17,249 bases of DNA from Microcaldota archaeon (GCA_027365815.1 DAHXLV010000014.1:1-17249), one strand, 5' to 3'. Positions 6,341-14,041 are shown, counted from the stretch's first letter. The notes: a model not told the origin generated them from the letters alone. Made by a program: numbers and translations.

Positions 6341-8179
6341 TTATCTCCTCCTTCTTGACATGCCAGCCGTAATCTTTGACAGCATGGACAGTATCACAAA
6401 GTCGATTATCAGTATTATGATCACGATTAAAAGGATAATGTAGATAGCGAGCTGCTGCGCGCTGAAGTGCAGCGCCATCCCTACCTGGTTTACGGTTGTG
6501 GTGGCCTGGCCAGGTACAAGCGCCTCGTATATGGTTCTGGTATCGTTGCTGATCTGCTGGGCAAGCAGCGCGGAGCTGTATGCCTGCGATGCGTTGATGC
6601 GGGCCCCCGCCTGACTGTTTGTGATTTCTGCCTGGTGGGCGTAGAATCTAGACTCCGCCGAAAACTGCGTAGCCCAAATGCCGTATGTAGAGTTGGCCGC
6701 AATCGCCTGCGATGCGTTTAGAAGCGCGCCAGTGCTCATGTTCGCGCTTGACACGCCGGCACGGCCAAGCGCATAGGCATAGTCCGCATCGAGCATCGCC
6801 AGCGGGTAGTTGCCGTTAGAGTATGCCGCTTCGGCAGTCTGGAGGTAGAAGCTGTTGCCGTACGCCGAGGCCCTGTTTATCCTGCCCTTCGCCGCATTCG
6901 CCAGGCTGCCAGATACTGTTACCGGAGTTCCGCCTATGCTCCTTGCGCTGTCGAACATGTAGTTTGCGGCTGTGCACCATGCATTCGCCTGCCCTGCGCT
7001 GTACACAGTGGCAAGCACCTCATCAGAAGTGAGCTCGCCGGAGCTGTTGTATACGGCCACCGCTCCGTCTGCGGTGTACGTGCCCCAGGCAAGCCTTAGG
7101 TCCCCGGCAATCACCCACTCGTAATTCTGCTTGGTCAGCGCAGAGGCGTTTATGCCAGAGCAGTAGTCGCTCACGTTCTGAGCGGTCCTAATACCGCTAG
7201 CTATCGTTGCGTTGCTGTGCGCGAAATAATAGGCGTTTATGTAATTCAGGAAGCTTATGTCAGACGCCGCGTAAAGGTAGCCTAAAGAGGCGACAGCGGC
7301 GCTCTGGTTGAGCTCGCTGCGCATCTGCGCAGTAGCGTTCTGGAATCCGCTGACGCTTGAGATTTGCGCTGCAGTCATGTTGATTGTGAAGTTTGTCAGT
7401 CCGCTAAAAGGCGCCGATTCGCAGCTGTTGCTGCATGAAACGTTCGCAGCTGGGATCAGCTGTGCATGGTAATCCGTATAAAAGCTGAATGTGCTTCCAG
7501 CGCTGGTTGACATTGGCACTGTTCCGAAGGCATACCCGGCAGCCTCGCTTATGTTCGCCACCTGTATTAGCTTTATACCAAACCTGTTCTGTATAAGGTA
7601 ATAGAGCTCAGCTTCGGCGCTGCCCTGCTGAACTGCGGGTACAAGTATAAACTTCATATGCGCAGCCGCTGCCGCAGCCGATTTGTCATAGACGCCACCA
7701 ACCGGGCCTATGCTGCCGTTCTCGATCGTCCCTGTCATTATGAAGTTCGGCGCGAGCTTTTTACCTGAGAGCGCCGATATGTCGAGTACAGTCATCGTCG
7801 CGCCCGCACTCGGGCCAGAGACGCTCTGGTTGTAGTCCGCTATAGTATAGATGAAATTGTAGTTCGTGTAGTTGAGGTGCATGTAATGCGCCGCAGCCAT
7901 CGCCGCGTCAAGCGCAGATGCGTTGGTGTCAGCCGCAACGTTGCTCGGCCCAAGTATGGTGACGTATCCTGTCCCCTTTGTAACCGTCACTGATATGTTT
8001 GTGAGAGCCCCGGTGTTGTTGTCCAGCACTGCAGGTGCCATGAGCGACGCGCTGCCGACTATGAGCGGCGAGGTCGCAGGGGCGGCCATGACCGCCGCAG
8101 GCTGCGCGTTTGCCGCATGCGTGAACAGCGCCAAAATGAAAAGCGCTGGTACTAAGTAGAGCAAAATATCCCTTGCCAT
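6341..8179 (-). CDS. Membrane-anchored Lon-like (S16) serine protease
   Basis: This is an exported protease of the Lon proteolytic-domain family without the AAA+ ATPase module. Residues 4-25 are a hydrophobic signal segment ending HAANA. The S16 fold follows, with GPSAGATM, where S124 is the likely nucleophile, and GPVGGVYDKSAAAA, where K166 is the likely general base; the 42-residue spacing matches the Ser-Lys dyad of Lon. After about residue 215 comes a long Ala/Ser/Asn-rich region with roughly twenty N-x-S/T sequons across the protein and one TPR-like helical stretch (AYSNGNYPLAMLDADYAYAL). A transmembrane helix at about 576-600 and a basic tail SRRRR end the protein, so most of it faces outside. 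ATG 8179 is preferred to the in-frame TTG 8200 because of an AGGT ribosome-binding site and TATA spacing. It heads a unit with the zinc-ribbon gene and aEF1-beta. Substrate unknown. Confidence 0.85.
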   Translation of the reverse strand: MARDILLYLVPALFILALFTHAANAQPAAVMAAPATSPLIVGSASLMAPAVLDNNTGALTNISVTVTKGTGYVTILGPSNVAADTNASALDAAMAAAHYMHLNYTNYNFIYTIADYNQSVSGPSAGATMTVLDISALSGKKLAPNFIMTGTIENGSIGPVGGVYDKSAAAAAAHMKFILVPAVQQGSAEAELYYLIQNRFGIKLIQVANISEAAGYAFGTVPMSTSAGSTFSFYTDYHAQLIPAANVSCSNSCESAPFSGLTNFTINMTAAQISSVSGFQNATAQMRSELNQSAAVASLGYLYAASDISFLNYINAYYFAHSNATIASGIRTAQNVSDYCSGINASALTKQNYEWVIAGDLRLAWGTYTADGAVAVYNSSGELTSDEVLATVYSAGQANAWCTAANYMFDSARSIGGTPVTVSGSLANAAKGRINRASAYGNSFYLQTAEAAYSNGNYPLAMLDADYAYALGRAGVSSANMSTGALLNASQAIAANSTYGIWATQFSAESRFYAHQAEITNSQAGARINASQAYSSALLAQQISNDTRTIYEALVPGQATTTVNQVGMALHFSAQQLAIYIILLIVIIILIIDFVILSMLSKITAGMSRRRR

Positions 8180-8208
8180 AGAATACCTACAGATAATCAA
8201 AGATTAAC

Positions 8209-8217
8209 TTATAAAAA
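8209..8217 (-). promoter_or_regulatory. TATA box for the Lon-like protease unit
   Basis: Minus-strand TTTTTATAA is centred about 34 bases before ATG 8179, giving a leader of about 8 bases. The T5 run may also help terminate transcription from the presenilin-like gene, which ends at 8237 on the same strand. Confidence 0.6.
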
Positions 8218-8236
8218 CCCGCTCTTTTATTTCGGA

Positions 8237-9226
8237 TTACAGCGGGACCACGCCAAATATTAGCGCATACGCGAGCATTCCGGCAGCGACGCCGAAAAGC
8301 AAAGGTGGTATCGCTGGCAGCGGCCTCTTGTAGCTCTTGAGTATCTGCGCCGTCAGCAGCAGCCCTGCAACAGCTCCGAATATTATGAAGAAACTTAGCG
8401 TGAAGCTCAGGAATACCTTGTATGCGGCTATAGCCACCATGAGCGGTATGATCAGGTCGCCTGCCCCTAGCTCCATCCGCGCCGCTATCGGAAGAAGCCC
8501 CTGCCTGTACAGGTTCGCCAGCGTCTGGTTGAGCCTGACCCCCTTCATATCCCTCTGGAATTCCAGCACCTGGCTCTTCGTGAAGCTGCCTTTCGGCACC
8601 GCTTCCACCTCGTTCACTCCGACCAGGAAGGCAAGGTTCCTTGACGACATCGCCTTGGCCATAGTCACCATGTGCTTGGTGATGAAGACTGCTATGAAGT
8701 CGTACACCGCCATGATCATCATGAAGACAAGCGCTACCAGGAAGCTGAAACTTATGCCAAGCACCAGGCCTATGCCTGCGCTTGCTATTATCGTTGCCGT
8801 ATTCCTTAGGACTGGGAACTTGTTCTTCAGAACTATCAAAACCAGCGCAGCGATTACGCCTACTATAAAGTTCGTGGTTATCGCGCTGCCGTATGCCGTG
8901 AAAAGTACGACATTGTTTACAAGCCCTGACAGCACCATAAAGACGAAGAAGGAGGAGATGAATATGGCCACCCCTTCAAGTATCAGGAAGAACTTGTCTC
9001 CGTTATAGAACTTCATTATGAGTACGAGCACGGCAGAGAAAATTATTATGTAGGCTATGTAGAAAAGTGCGCTGCTCGCCGAAGTGAGCAGCTCCGCGCC
9101 GCTTACCTGCTGGTATGTGGTGCCGGAATAGACCAATGCAGCAAGGAGGAGCCCGAAGAACTGCACTATCATGAAGATGACTAATATCTGGAGCACCTGC
9201 CTGGTCTCCACAACTCTCAAAGGCAA
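8237..9226 (-). CDS. Presenilin-type intramembrane aspartyl protease
   Basis: This is a multi-pass membrane protein of the presenilin / signal peptide peptidase family (A22), which cleaves peptides within the membrane. About nine hydrophobic segments can be counted in 329 residues. The catalytic pair is visible: YD in MAVYDFIAVF (D176) and GxGD in MELGAGDLII (D257). The third hallmark, PAL, appears as PAI in RPLPAIPPLLFG (residues 301-312). The loop between the two catalytic helices is basic and charged, as in archaeal homologues. The start is probably TTG 9226, with GAGGTG 8 bases upstream that overlaps the mcm stop; no in-frame ATG exists before residue 19. The gene follows mcm by 12 bases and is likely co-transcribed with it. 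Substrates are unknown, but the neighbouring Lon-like protease also works at the membrane. Confidence 0.85.
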   Translation of the reverse strand: MPLRVVETRQVLQILVIFMIVQFFGLLLAALVYSGTTYQQVSGAELLTSASSALFYIAYIIIFSAVLVLIMKFYNGDKFFLILEGVAIFISSFFVFMVLSGLVNNVVLFTAYGSAITTNFIVGVIAALVLIVLKNKFPVLRNTATIIASAGIGLVLGISFSFLVALVFMMIMAVYDFIAVFITKHMVTMAKAMSSRNLAFLVGVNEVEAVPKGSFTKSQVLEFQRDMKGVRLNQTLANLYRQGLLPIAARMELGAGDLIIPLMVAIAAYKVFLSFTLSFFIIFGAVAGLLLTAQILKSYKRPLPAIPPLLFGVAAGMLAYALIFGVVPL

Positions 9227-9238
9227 GCACCATCCACC

Positions 9239-11302
9239 TCAATCGTTTTCGTGGCTTATCGTCTTTACGACCCCAGCGCGCGGCCTGAATATGTCGCCGT
9301 TCCTTTCGAGCTCGACTATGTACCTGTTCACTTCGGCTGCATCTATGCTGGCCTTCTCGGCCTCCTCCATGAGCCTCTGCATCTTAGCGCTGCCCTCGTC
9401 GGCCTCAAGCCTCTTTATTATGCCTAGTATGGTGTTTATCTTCACCACCTTCTCGCGCGGCATCCCGGTGACCAGGGTGTCTATGTCTCGCCGGCCTCCC
9501 CTGTCTACAGCCAGCGTCTTGAGCATGAATTCGTTTAGCGCTATCGCGTTCTCAGCATCCGGCACTTCAACTATGTTCGACAGCCTTGCCTTCGCACTGG
9601 CCTCGGCCATCCTTATCAGTCCCTCTATCTGCCTCGGGGTTATCGGCGTTGCTCCCTGCTTGGAGCCTATCTTCCTCAGGTCCAGGTAATAGTCCTGTAT
9701 CCTTGCGCCGGCCTCCTTCGATATCCTTGGCATTATGTTCTTCCTCGCATACGCGATATACTTCCTCAGTATCTCGCTGTCTATCGGCGGTTTCTCCACC
9801 TGCTCGTAATCCTGTATGTCGGATATCTTGGCCCCGGCGGCCTCGTGCTGCATCAGTATGTGTTTCGCGATGTTTTTGTCCAGCTCCTCGTCCATTATGT
9901 CCTTTATCGGGAATATCAGGTCGAACCTGGAAAGCAGCGTCGGTGGTATGTTGAACTGCTCCGCGGGGTAGACGTTCTGGTCGAACCTCCCGTATTTCGG
10001 GTTAGCGGCGGCGAGCACCGCAGTCCTGGCATTGAACGTCGCGATTATCCCGGCCTTCGCCACGCTTATCGTCTGTGATTCCAGCGCCTCGTGCATCGCT
10101 GCCTTGTCGTCATCGGTTATCTTGTCGAACTCATCGATTGCGACGACGCCGCCGCTGCCCAGCACAAGTGCGCCGGCCTTGAGCGTCCATCCTCCCTCCG
10201 AAAAGTCGTCGCGCTCCGCCACCGCCGTCATTCCGCCGCCGGTGACCGATTTCCCACTCACGTATATACCTTTCGGAACCAGCCTTGAAACGGACTGGAG
10301 TATCCTGGTCTTAGCGCTTCCCGGGTCTCCTATGAGCAGGATGTGCATATCGCTCCTTATCATTCCGCCGTCTATGAGCGTCTTACCTGGCGTGCCTCCG
10401 AAGAGCTGCAGCGCGGCGCCCTGCTTTATCTCGTTGTAGCCGAATATGGACGGCGCGATCGACTTCGCTATCTTCTCGAATATGTGTGGGTCCTTGCCAA
10501 GCTCCTTTATTACCCGCTCCTCCTCCGCGCTTATCTGCAGCTCGGCGAACTCCTTCTGCTTCGGCACGATCGATACCGTGTCCAGGAACATCGTATAGAT
10601 ATCCTTGTCAAGCTTGCCGCGCTGGTTCCTCCGCGGCCTTATCCTGAGTATGCCGGTTAGCTCTATCCTGTCTCCAGGTATGACCGTGTTGACTAGGTCA
10701 TCTTCTATCCAGACCTCCAGCTGCCACGTCGGAGAGCTGCCCTTCAGCTTCTCCAGAGGGTCCTGCACAGCAATCTTCTGAAGGTTTATGAACTGCGATT
10801 CCTCGGCAACCTGCTTCAGCGAGCGCCTTTTGCACGAGAGGCACATATCCGGCATCTCGTCCCTGCCAGCCCTGATTTTGTACGTGGCGCCGCAGAATGT
10901 GCACTTGTATGAACCCACCTGCACCTTCGGGTTTATCTCCGACCTTTTTACAATCAGCCCGTCCAGGAGTATCATCCTGCTTATGTACGCGGATCCGACG
11001 TCCTGGACAAGCGGGGTGTTTACGTTAAGGCCGAAGAACCTGACATGGACATCGTTGCTATCGAACTTTACCTCGCTCATCTTCTTCCTGAGCGACTCTG
11101 TCGCCGCCTCTATTATCGGGTCAGGCTGCTCTACCAGGCTTTCAGCAAGTTCCGGGTCGAACTTTATGACGTCCTTGAAGTCTACCGCAAGGCTCCTCTT
11201 ATCGGGGAACGAGACTATAAGGTCATTTATGGAGCCGGAGCAGTACCTGTCGAAGAAATCGTCAAATCTCGCCTTGATGCCCTCAAGCGCCGCGTCAACC
11301 AT
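9239..11302 (-). CDS. mcm: Replicative DNA helicase MCM
   Basis: This is the ring-shaped hexameric 3'-5' helicase that unwinds DNA at replication forks. The 687 residues contain the N-terminal domain with a C4 zinc finger (C134, C137, C154, C157), an OB fold, then the AAA+ core with Walker A GDPGSAKT (325-332), Walker B VVAIDEFDK (about 386-394), sensor region LAAANPKYGRFD and arginine finger LSRFDLIF (R459). A winged-helix domain closes the C-terminus. ATG 11302 (MVDAALEGIKARFDDFF) fits the family N-terminus and has a GGGGGT ribosome-binding site; the in-frame ATG 11335 lacks one. No intein is present. The TATA region is shared with the divergent methionyl-tRNA synthetase gene, and the presenilin-like gene follows directly. 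Confidence 0.96.
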   Translation of the reverse strand: MVDAALEGIKARFDDFFDRYCSGSINDLIVSFPDKRSLAVDFKDVIKFDPELAESLVEQPDPIIEAATESLRKKMSEVKFDSNDVHVRFFGLNVNTPLVQDVGSAYISRMILLDGLIVKRSEINPKVQVGSYKCTFCGATYKIRAGRDEMPDMCLSCKRRSLKQVAEESQFINLQKIAVQDPLEKLKGSSPTWQLEVWIEDDLVNTVIPGDRIELTGILRIRPRRNQRGKLDKDIYTMFLDTVSIVPKQKEFAELQISAEEERVIKELGKDPHIFEKIAKSIAPSIFGYNEIKQGAALQLFGGTPGKTLIDGGMIRSDMHILLIGDPGSAKTRILQSVSRLVPKGIYVSGKSVTGGGMTAVAERDDFSEGGWTLKAGALVLGSGGVVAIDEFDKITDDDKAAMHEALESQTISVAKAGIIATFNARTAVLAAANPKYGRFDQNVYPAEQFNIPPTLLSRFDLIFPIKDIMDEELDKNIAKHILMQHEAAGAKISDIQDYEQVEKPPIDSEILRKYIAYARKNIMPRISKEAGARIQDYYLDLRKIGSKQGATPITPRQIEGLIRMAEASAKARLSNIVEVPDAENAIALNEFMLKTLAVDRGGRRDIDTLVTGMPREKVVKINTILGIIKRLEADEGSAKMQRLMEEAEKASIDAAEVNRYIVELERNGDIFRPRAGVVKTISHEND

Positions 11303-11384
11303 TTTACCCCCGAAATTGCCAGCGACATTTCGCATGGCAAATTAATATTAGTTCCCAGAAATGTAGCAGATATGAAGACAGTGC

Positions 11385-11395
11385 TATTTATATTA
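11385..11395. promoter_or_regulatory. Shared TATA region for mcm (-) and MetRS (+)
   Basis: TATTTATATTA reads as a TATA-like box in both directions. On the + strand it is about 44 bases before GTG 11434, giving a leader near 20 bases. On the minus strand it is about 88 bases before ATG 11302, giving a longer leader of about 60 bases. A second minus-strand A/T block near 11341-11350 could be an alternative for mcm. Confidence 0.5.
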
Positions 11396-11433
11396 TGTGC
11401 AATCAAAAGCTTTTAGTGGCATAATACCCTGGG

Positions 11434-12900
11434 GTGATAGCGCTGCCAAAATTTTACATAACTACGCCGATATATTATGTCAATGACAAGCCTCACGTCG
11501 GCCATGCTTACACGACCGTGGCCGCAGACGTGTTGGCCAGGTGGCACAGGCTCAAGGGCGACGCCACCTTCTTCCTGACAGGCACCGACGAGCACGGCGA
11601 GAAGGCCGAGATCGCGGCGGAAAAAGCGGGGAAGAGCCCGAAGGAATTCGTCGATGGCATCGTCAGCGAATACAAGAGGGTCTGGGAAGCGCTCAACATA
11701 TCATATGACGGCTTCATAAGGACAAGCGACCCTGCCCATGAGGAGACCGTGGCGAAGGCGATAGAGAAGATATACGCGAACGGCGACATATACAAAGGGT
11801 TCTATGAGGGCTGGTACTGTATCCCTGATGAAACCTTTTGGACAGAACTGCAGCTCAAGGATGGAAAGTGCCCCGAGTGCGGGCGTGACGTCAAGCTGCT
11901 CAAGGAGGAGAGCTACTTCTTCAAGCTCAGCAAGTATCAGGACAGGCTGCTCAAGCTCTATAATGACAACAAGGACTTCCTCTCTCCGAAGGCCAGGGCG
12001 AAGGAGATACTGAACAGGGTGAAGGACGGCCTCAAGGACATAAGCATAACCCGCACCACGATAAAATGGGGGGTTACGTTCCCGCTGGACAAGAAGCACA
12101 CACTGTATGTGTGGGTCGATGCTCTTTTCAACTACATAAGCGCGCTGGGCTGGCCTGAGGGCCAGAAGTTCAAGGAGTTTTGGCCTGCCGATGTGCACCT
12201 GGTAGGAAAGGAGATAAACTGGTTCCATTCTGTAATATGGCCTGCGCTCCTGCTCTCAGCAGGGATCGAGCCGCCGAAGAAGGTATTCGCCCATGGGTGG
12301 TGGACTTCAAGCGGCAGGCAGATGCGAAAAAGTTTCGGCAATGTGATAGACCCGGTGCTGATGGCGGAGAAGTACTCGCTAGACGCGTTCAGATATACTC
12401 TGCTGAAGACTATGCCGCTTGGCGAAGATGGGGATTTCTCAGAGGACGGCCTGAAGACCAGGCTGAACAACGAGCTTGTTGCTGAGCTAGGCAACCTGCT
12501 CAACAGGACGGTCACGATAGCTGCCGGTTTCGACGGCAAGATTGAGGGGAAGCCTGAGCTGGACGCCTGCCTGAACGTCAAACTGGTCGACGAGCTGATG
12601 GAAAGGCTTGACACGCACGGCGCCCTAGAAGCGATCTTCTCGTACATAAAGATCGCCAACAAATACGTGAACGACAAGGAGCCATGGAAGCTAAAGGGCG
12701 CGGAACTCGGCAACGTGCTTTACAACCTGCTTGAGGCGGTCCGTATAATATCAATATTGGTGAGCCCATTCATGCCTGGCAGCTCAGAAAAGATAAACGC
12801 ACAGATCGGGGCCGAGCCAGGGAACCTTGGGGATTGCGTTTTCAGGCCGTTCAACGGGAAGGTAGTGAAGGGAGAGCATCTTTTCAGGAAAATGCCCTGA
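11434..12900 (+). CDS. metG: Methionyl-tRNA synthetase, catalytic chain
   Basis: This charges tRNA-Met with methionine. It is a class I synthetase of 488 residues with HVGH at 21-24 (HIGH motif), LTGTDEHGEK for methionine and ATP binding, a KMSKS-type loop reading QMRKS at 296-300, and an anticodon-binding helical domain with NLLNRTV and NKYVNDKEPW. The zinc knuckle keeps CPEC (C146, C149) and a lone C129, but the partner of C129 is replaced (CIPDE), so metal binding may be altered. The layout resembles the compact bacterial form. The protein ends after the anticodon-binding domain; the C-terminal tRNA-binding domain is encoded separately at 13610-13933. The start is GTG 11434, since no ATG fits and the next residues PKFYITTPIYYVN are the family N-terminus. 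It stands alone with its own promoter. Confidence 0.95.
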   Translation: MIALPKFYITTPIYYVNDKPHVGHAYTTVAADVLARWHRLKGDATFFLTGTDEHGEKAEIAAEKAGKSPKEFVDGIVSEYKRVWEALNISYDGFIRTSDPAHEETVAKAIEKIYANGDIYKGFYEGWYCIPDETFWTELQLKDGKCPECGRDVKLLKEESYFFKLSKYQDRLLKLYNDNKDFLSPKARAKEILNRVKDGLKDISITRTTIKWGVTFPLDKKHTLYVWVDALFNYISALGWPEGQKFKEFWPADVHLVGKEINWFHSVIWPALLLSAGIEPPKKVFAHGWWTSSGRQMRKSFGNVIDPVLMAEKYSLDAFRYTLLKTMPLGEDGDFSEDGLKTRLNNELVAELGNLLNRTVTIAAGFDGKIEGKPELDACLNVKLVDELMERLDTHGALEAIFSYIKIANKYVNDKEPWKLKGAELGNVLYNLLEAVRIISILVSPFMPGSSEKINAQIGAEPGNLGDCVFRPFNGKVVKGEHLFRKMP

Positions 12901-12932
12901 CGGACGCTCGGTTGCCGGAGATGCTGTGGGCC

Positions 12933-13613
12933 TTACACGCGCACGACAACGAACGAGTCGCTCCGCCCGTCATACGCGACGCGCCCAACCACGTGCTTCT
13001 CCCCAGTTTTTATGTCATATAGCCACACGTTTATGCCAAGCTCGCCGCTTTTCGCCATCTCCCGTATCTCGCTGCTGCATCCGGCAAATCTTTTTGCAAC
13101 TTCAGAACCTACAAGTATGGATGCTGCAGTCGGGTCGTCCAATGCGCTCGGGGTTGCCGACAGCACGCTGGCTATCCTGCGCACTTCCTGATTGAGTATT
13201 GAATCCTTCTCAGCATCTGGAAGCTTGCCTGTCTTGATAAACTGTATCGCAGCCGCTATGCCGCCGCATCCAGTGTGCACTTCTATGTCGACAACCCTGG
13301 TGCCCAAATGGAGCACAGGGTACATGAGGGCAGCTATCCCTGCGTTGTCAAGCATCGCCGCTATCGCCTGCGTGTTGAACTGGTCTCCTATCGAGGCGCT
13401 GTTCGTGTTGTTCGCCGCGACCCTGGAATCCCCGCACCCCGCCACTGCCCTCTTAGGGTGCTGCCCAGATTTTGTCATCTCTATCCTTGCGATGTTGCCA
13501 GGGTCTGAGCGGAACCTGCGGTTGCCTTCGATTACCCAGGCCTCCACGCCCTTTGCGGTTACCCCTCGCTCCTGTACGCTGTTATCGGAAGCCGCTTTTT
13601 TTTCAGTCATCAT
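12933..13613 (-). CDS. Divergent beta-class carbonic anhydrase-like protein
   Basis: This is probably a zinc enzyme that interconverts CO2 and bicarbonate. The beta-class hallmarks are CGDSR (C60, D62, R64) and HTGCG (H113, C116), spaced by about 50 residues as usual; C60, H113 and C116 would bind zinc, and D62-R64 form the catalytic dyad. The segment after CGDSRV that normally ends in an R-NAGN type motif here reads SIGDQFNTQAIAAM, so the substrate pocket differs from standard enzymes. Length is 226 residues, with a polar, low-complexity first 15 residues. The start ATG 13613 overlaps the stop of the tRNA-binding gene as ATGA, so translation is likely coupled. A run of eight A codes for E-K-K near the start. 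Activity should be regarded as likely but unproven. Confidence 0.75.
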   Translation of the reverse strand: MMTEKKAASDNSVQERGVTAKGVEAWVIEGNRRFRSDPGNIARIEMTKSGQHPKRAVAGCGDSRVAANNTNSASIGDQFNTQAIAAMLDNAGIAALMYPVLHLGTRVVDIEVHTGCGGIAAAIQFIKTGKLPDAEKDSILNQEVRRIASVLSATPSALDDPTAASILVGSEVAKRFAGCSSEIREMAKSGELGINVWLYDIKTGEKHVVGRVAYDGRSDSFVVVRV

Positions 13614-13933
13614 CTTACCTTTGTGCCTTTTTTAATATCCTTATCTGGCTGCAGTATCGAAAGCGCGCCGCCATCCTCTGCGGCAAGCAGCATGCCCTCA
13701 GACACGAAATCTCCAATCTTCTTCGGCTCTAGGTTGGCTACAACCACTATCTTCCTATGGAGCAGCTCCTCCTTGGTGTAACCGTCCCTTATCCCAGCAG
13801 CTATGCTCTTCACGCCGAGCTCACCAAGGTCCACTTTGAGGCCATACATAGGCTTCCTAGAGTTGAGCTCTACCACCTCTATGACCTCGCCGATTCTTAT
13901 GTCTAGATTTGAAAACTCATCAATTGTCGCCAT
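13610..13933 (-). CDS. Stand-alone tRNA-binding OB-fold domain (MetRS beta-like)
   Basis: This 107-residue protein is a free version of the EMAP-II / Arc1p-type tRNA-binding domain found at the C-terminus of many methionyl-tRNA synthetases. Visible landmarks are FSNLDIRIGEVIEV, the strand KPMYGLKVDLG, SIAAGIRDGYTKEELLHRKIVVVANLEPKKIGDFVSEGMLLAA, and the final strand near VR. The nearby MetRS gene lacks this domain, so the two products probably associate, or the small one acts as a dimeric tRNA-binding factor. ATG 13933 matches the family N-terminus and has a TATA box 44 bases upstream; a longer in-frame reading to 14110 crosses that promoter and is rejected. It is co-transcribed with the carbonic anhydrase-like gene through an ATGA overlap. 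Confidence 0.9.
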   Translation of the reverse strand: MATIDEFSNLDIRIGEVIEVVELNSRKPMYGLKVDLGELGVKSIAAGIRDGYTKEELLHRKIVVVANLEPKKIGDFVSEGMLLAAEDGGALSILQPDKDIKKGTKVR

Positions 13934-13972
13934 CAAAATCGCATCCGTGCGGTTATCAAATCGCCTGCTGAG

Positions 13973-13982
13973 ATATAAATAT
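13973..13982 (-). promoter_or_regulatory. TATA box for the tRNA-binding / carbonic anhydrase unit
   Basis: Minus-strand ATATTTATAT lies about 44 bases before ATG 13933 and is symmetric, sitting in a GATATAAATATC near-palindrome. Initiation near 13952 would give a leader of about 20 bases. Confidence 0.6.
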
Positions 13983-14028
13983 CTTTTGCCCCTCCTTAAA
14001 GGCATCTCCGCAGCGCGCCAGGCATAGC

Positions 14029-14041
14029 AATAAATAAATAT
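14029..14041 (+). promoter_or_regulatory. TATA box for the 14069 gene
   Basis: An A/T-only block reading AATAAATAAATAT is centred about 33 bases before ATG 14069. The expected leader is short, under ten bases. Confidence 0.55.

Noticed and set aside
8337..9008. Open frame of 223 codons opposite the presenilin-like gene
   Set aside because: Ser/Thr/Ile-rich mirror of a membrane protein; the opposite strand has catalytic motifs and the right hydrophobic pattern.
10788..11345. Open frame of 185 codons opposite mcm
   Set aside because: Antisense of a clearly conserved helicase N-terminus, with no recognisable protein pattern.
12132..12713. Open frame of 193 codons opposite MetRS
   Set aside because: Antisense to conserved synthetase motifs and Ser-rich low complexity; no promoter or ribosome-binding site.
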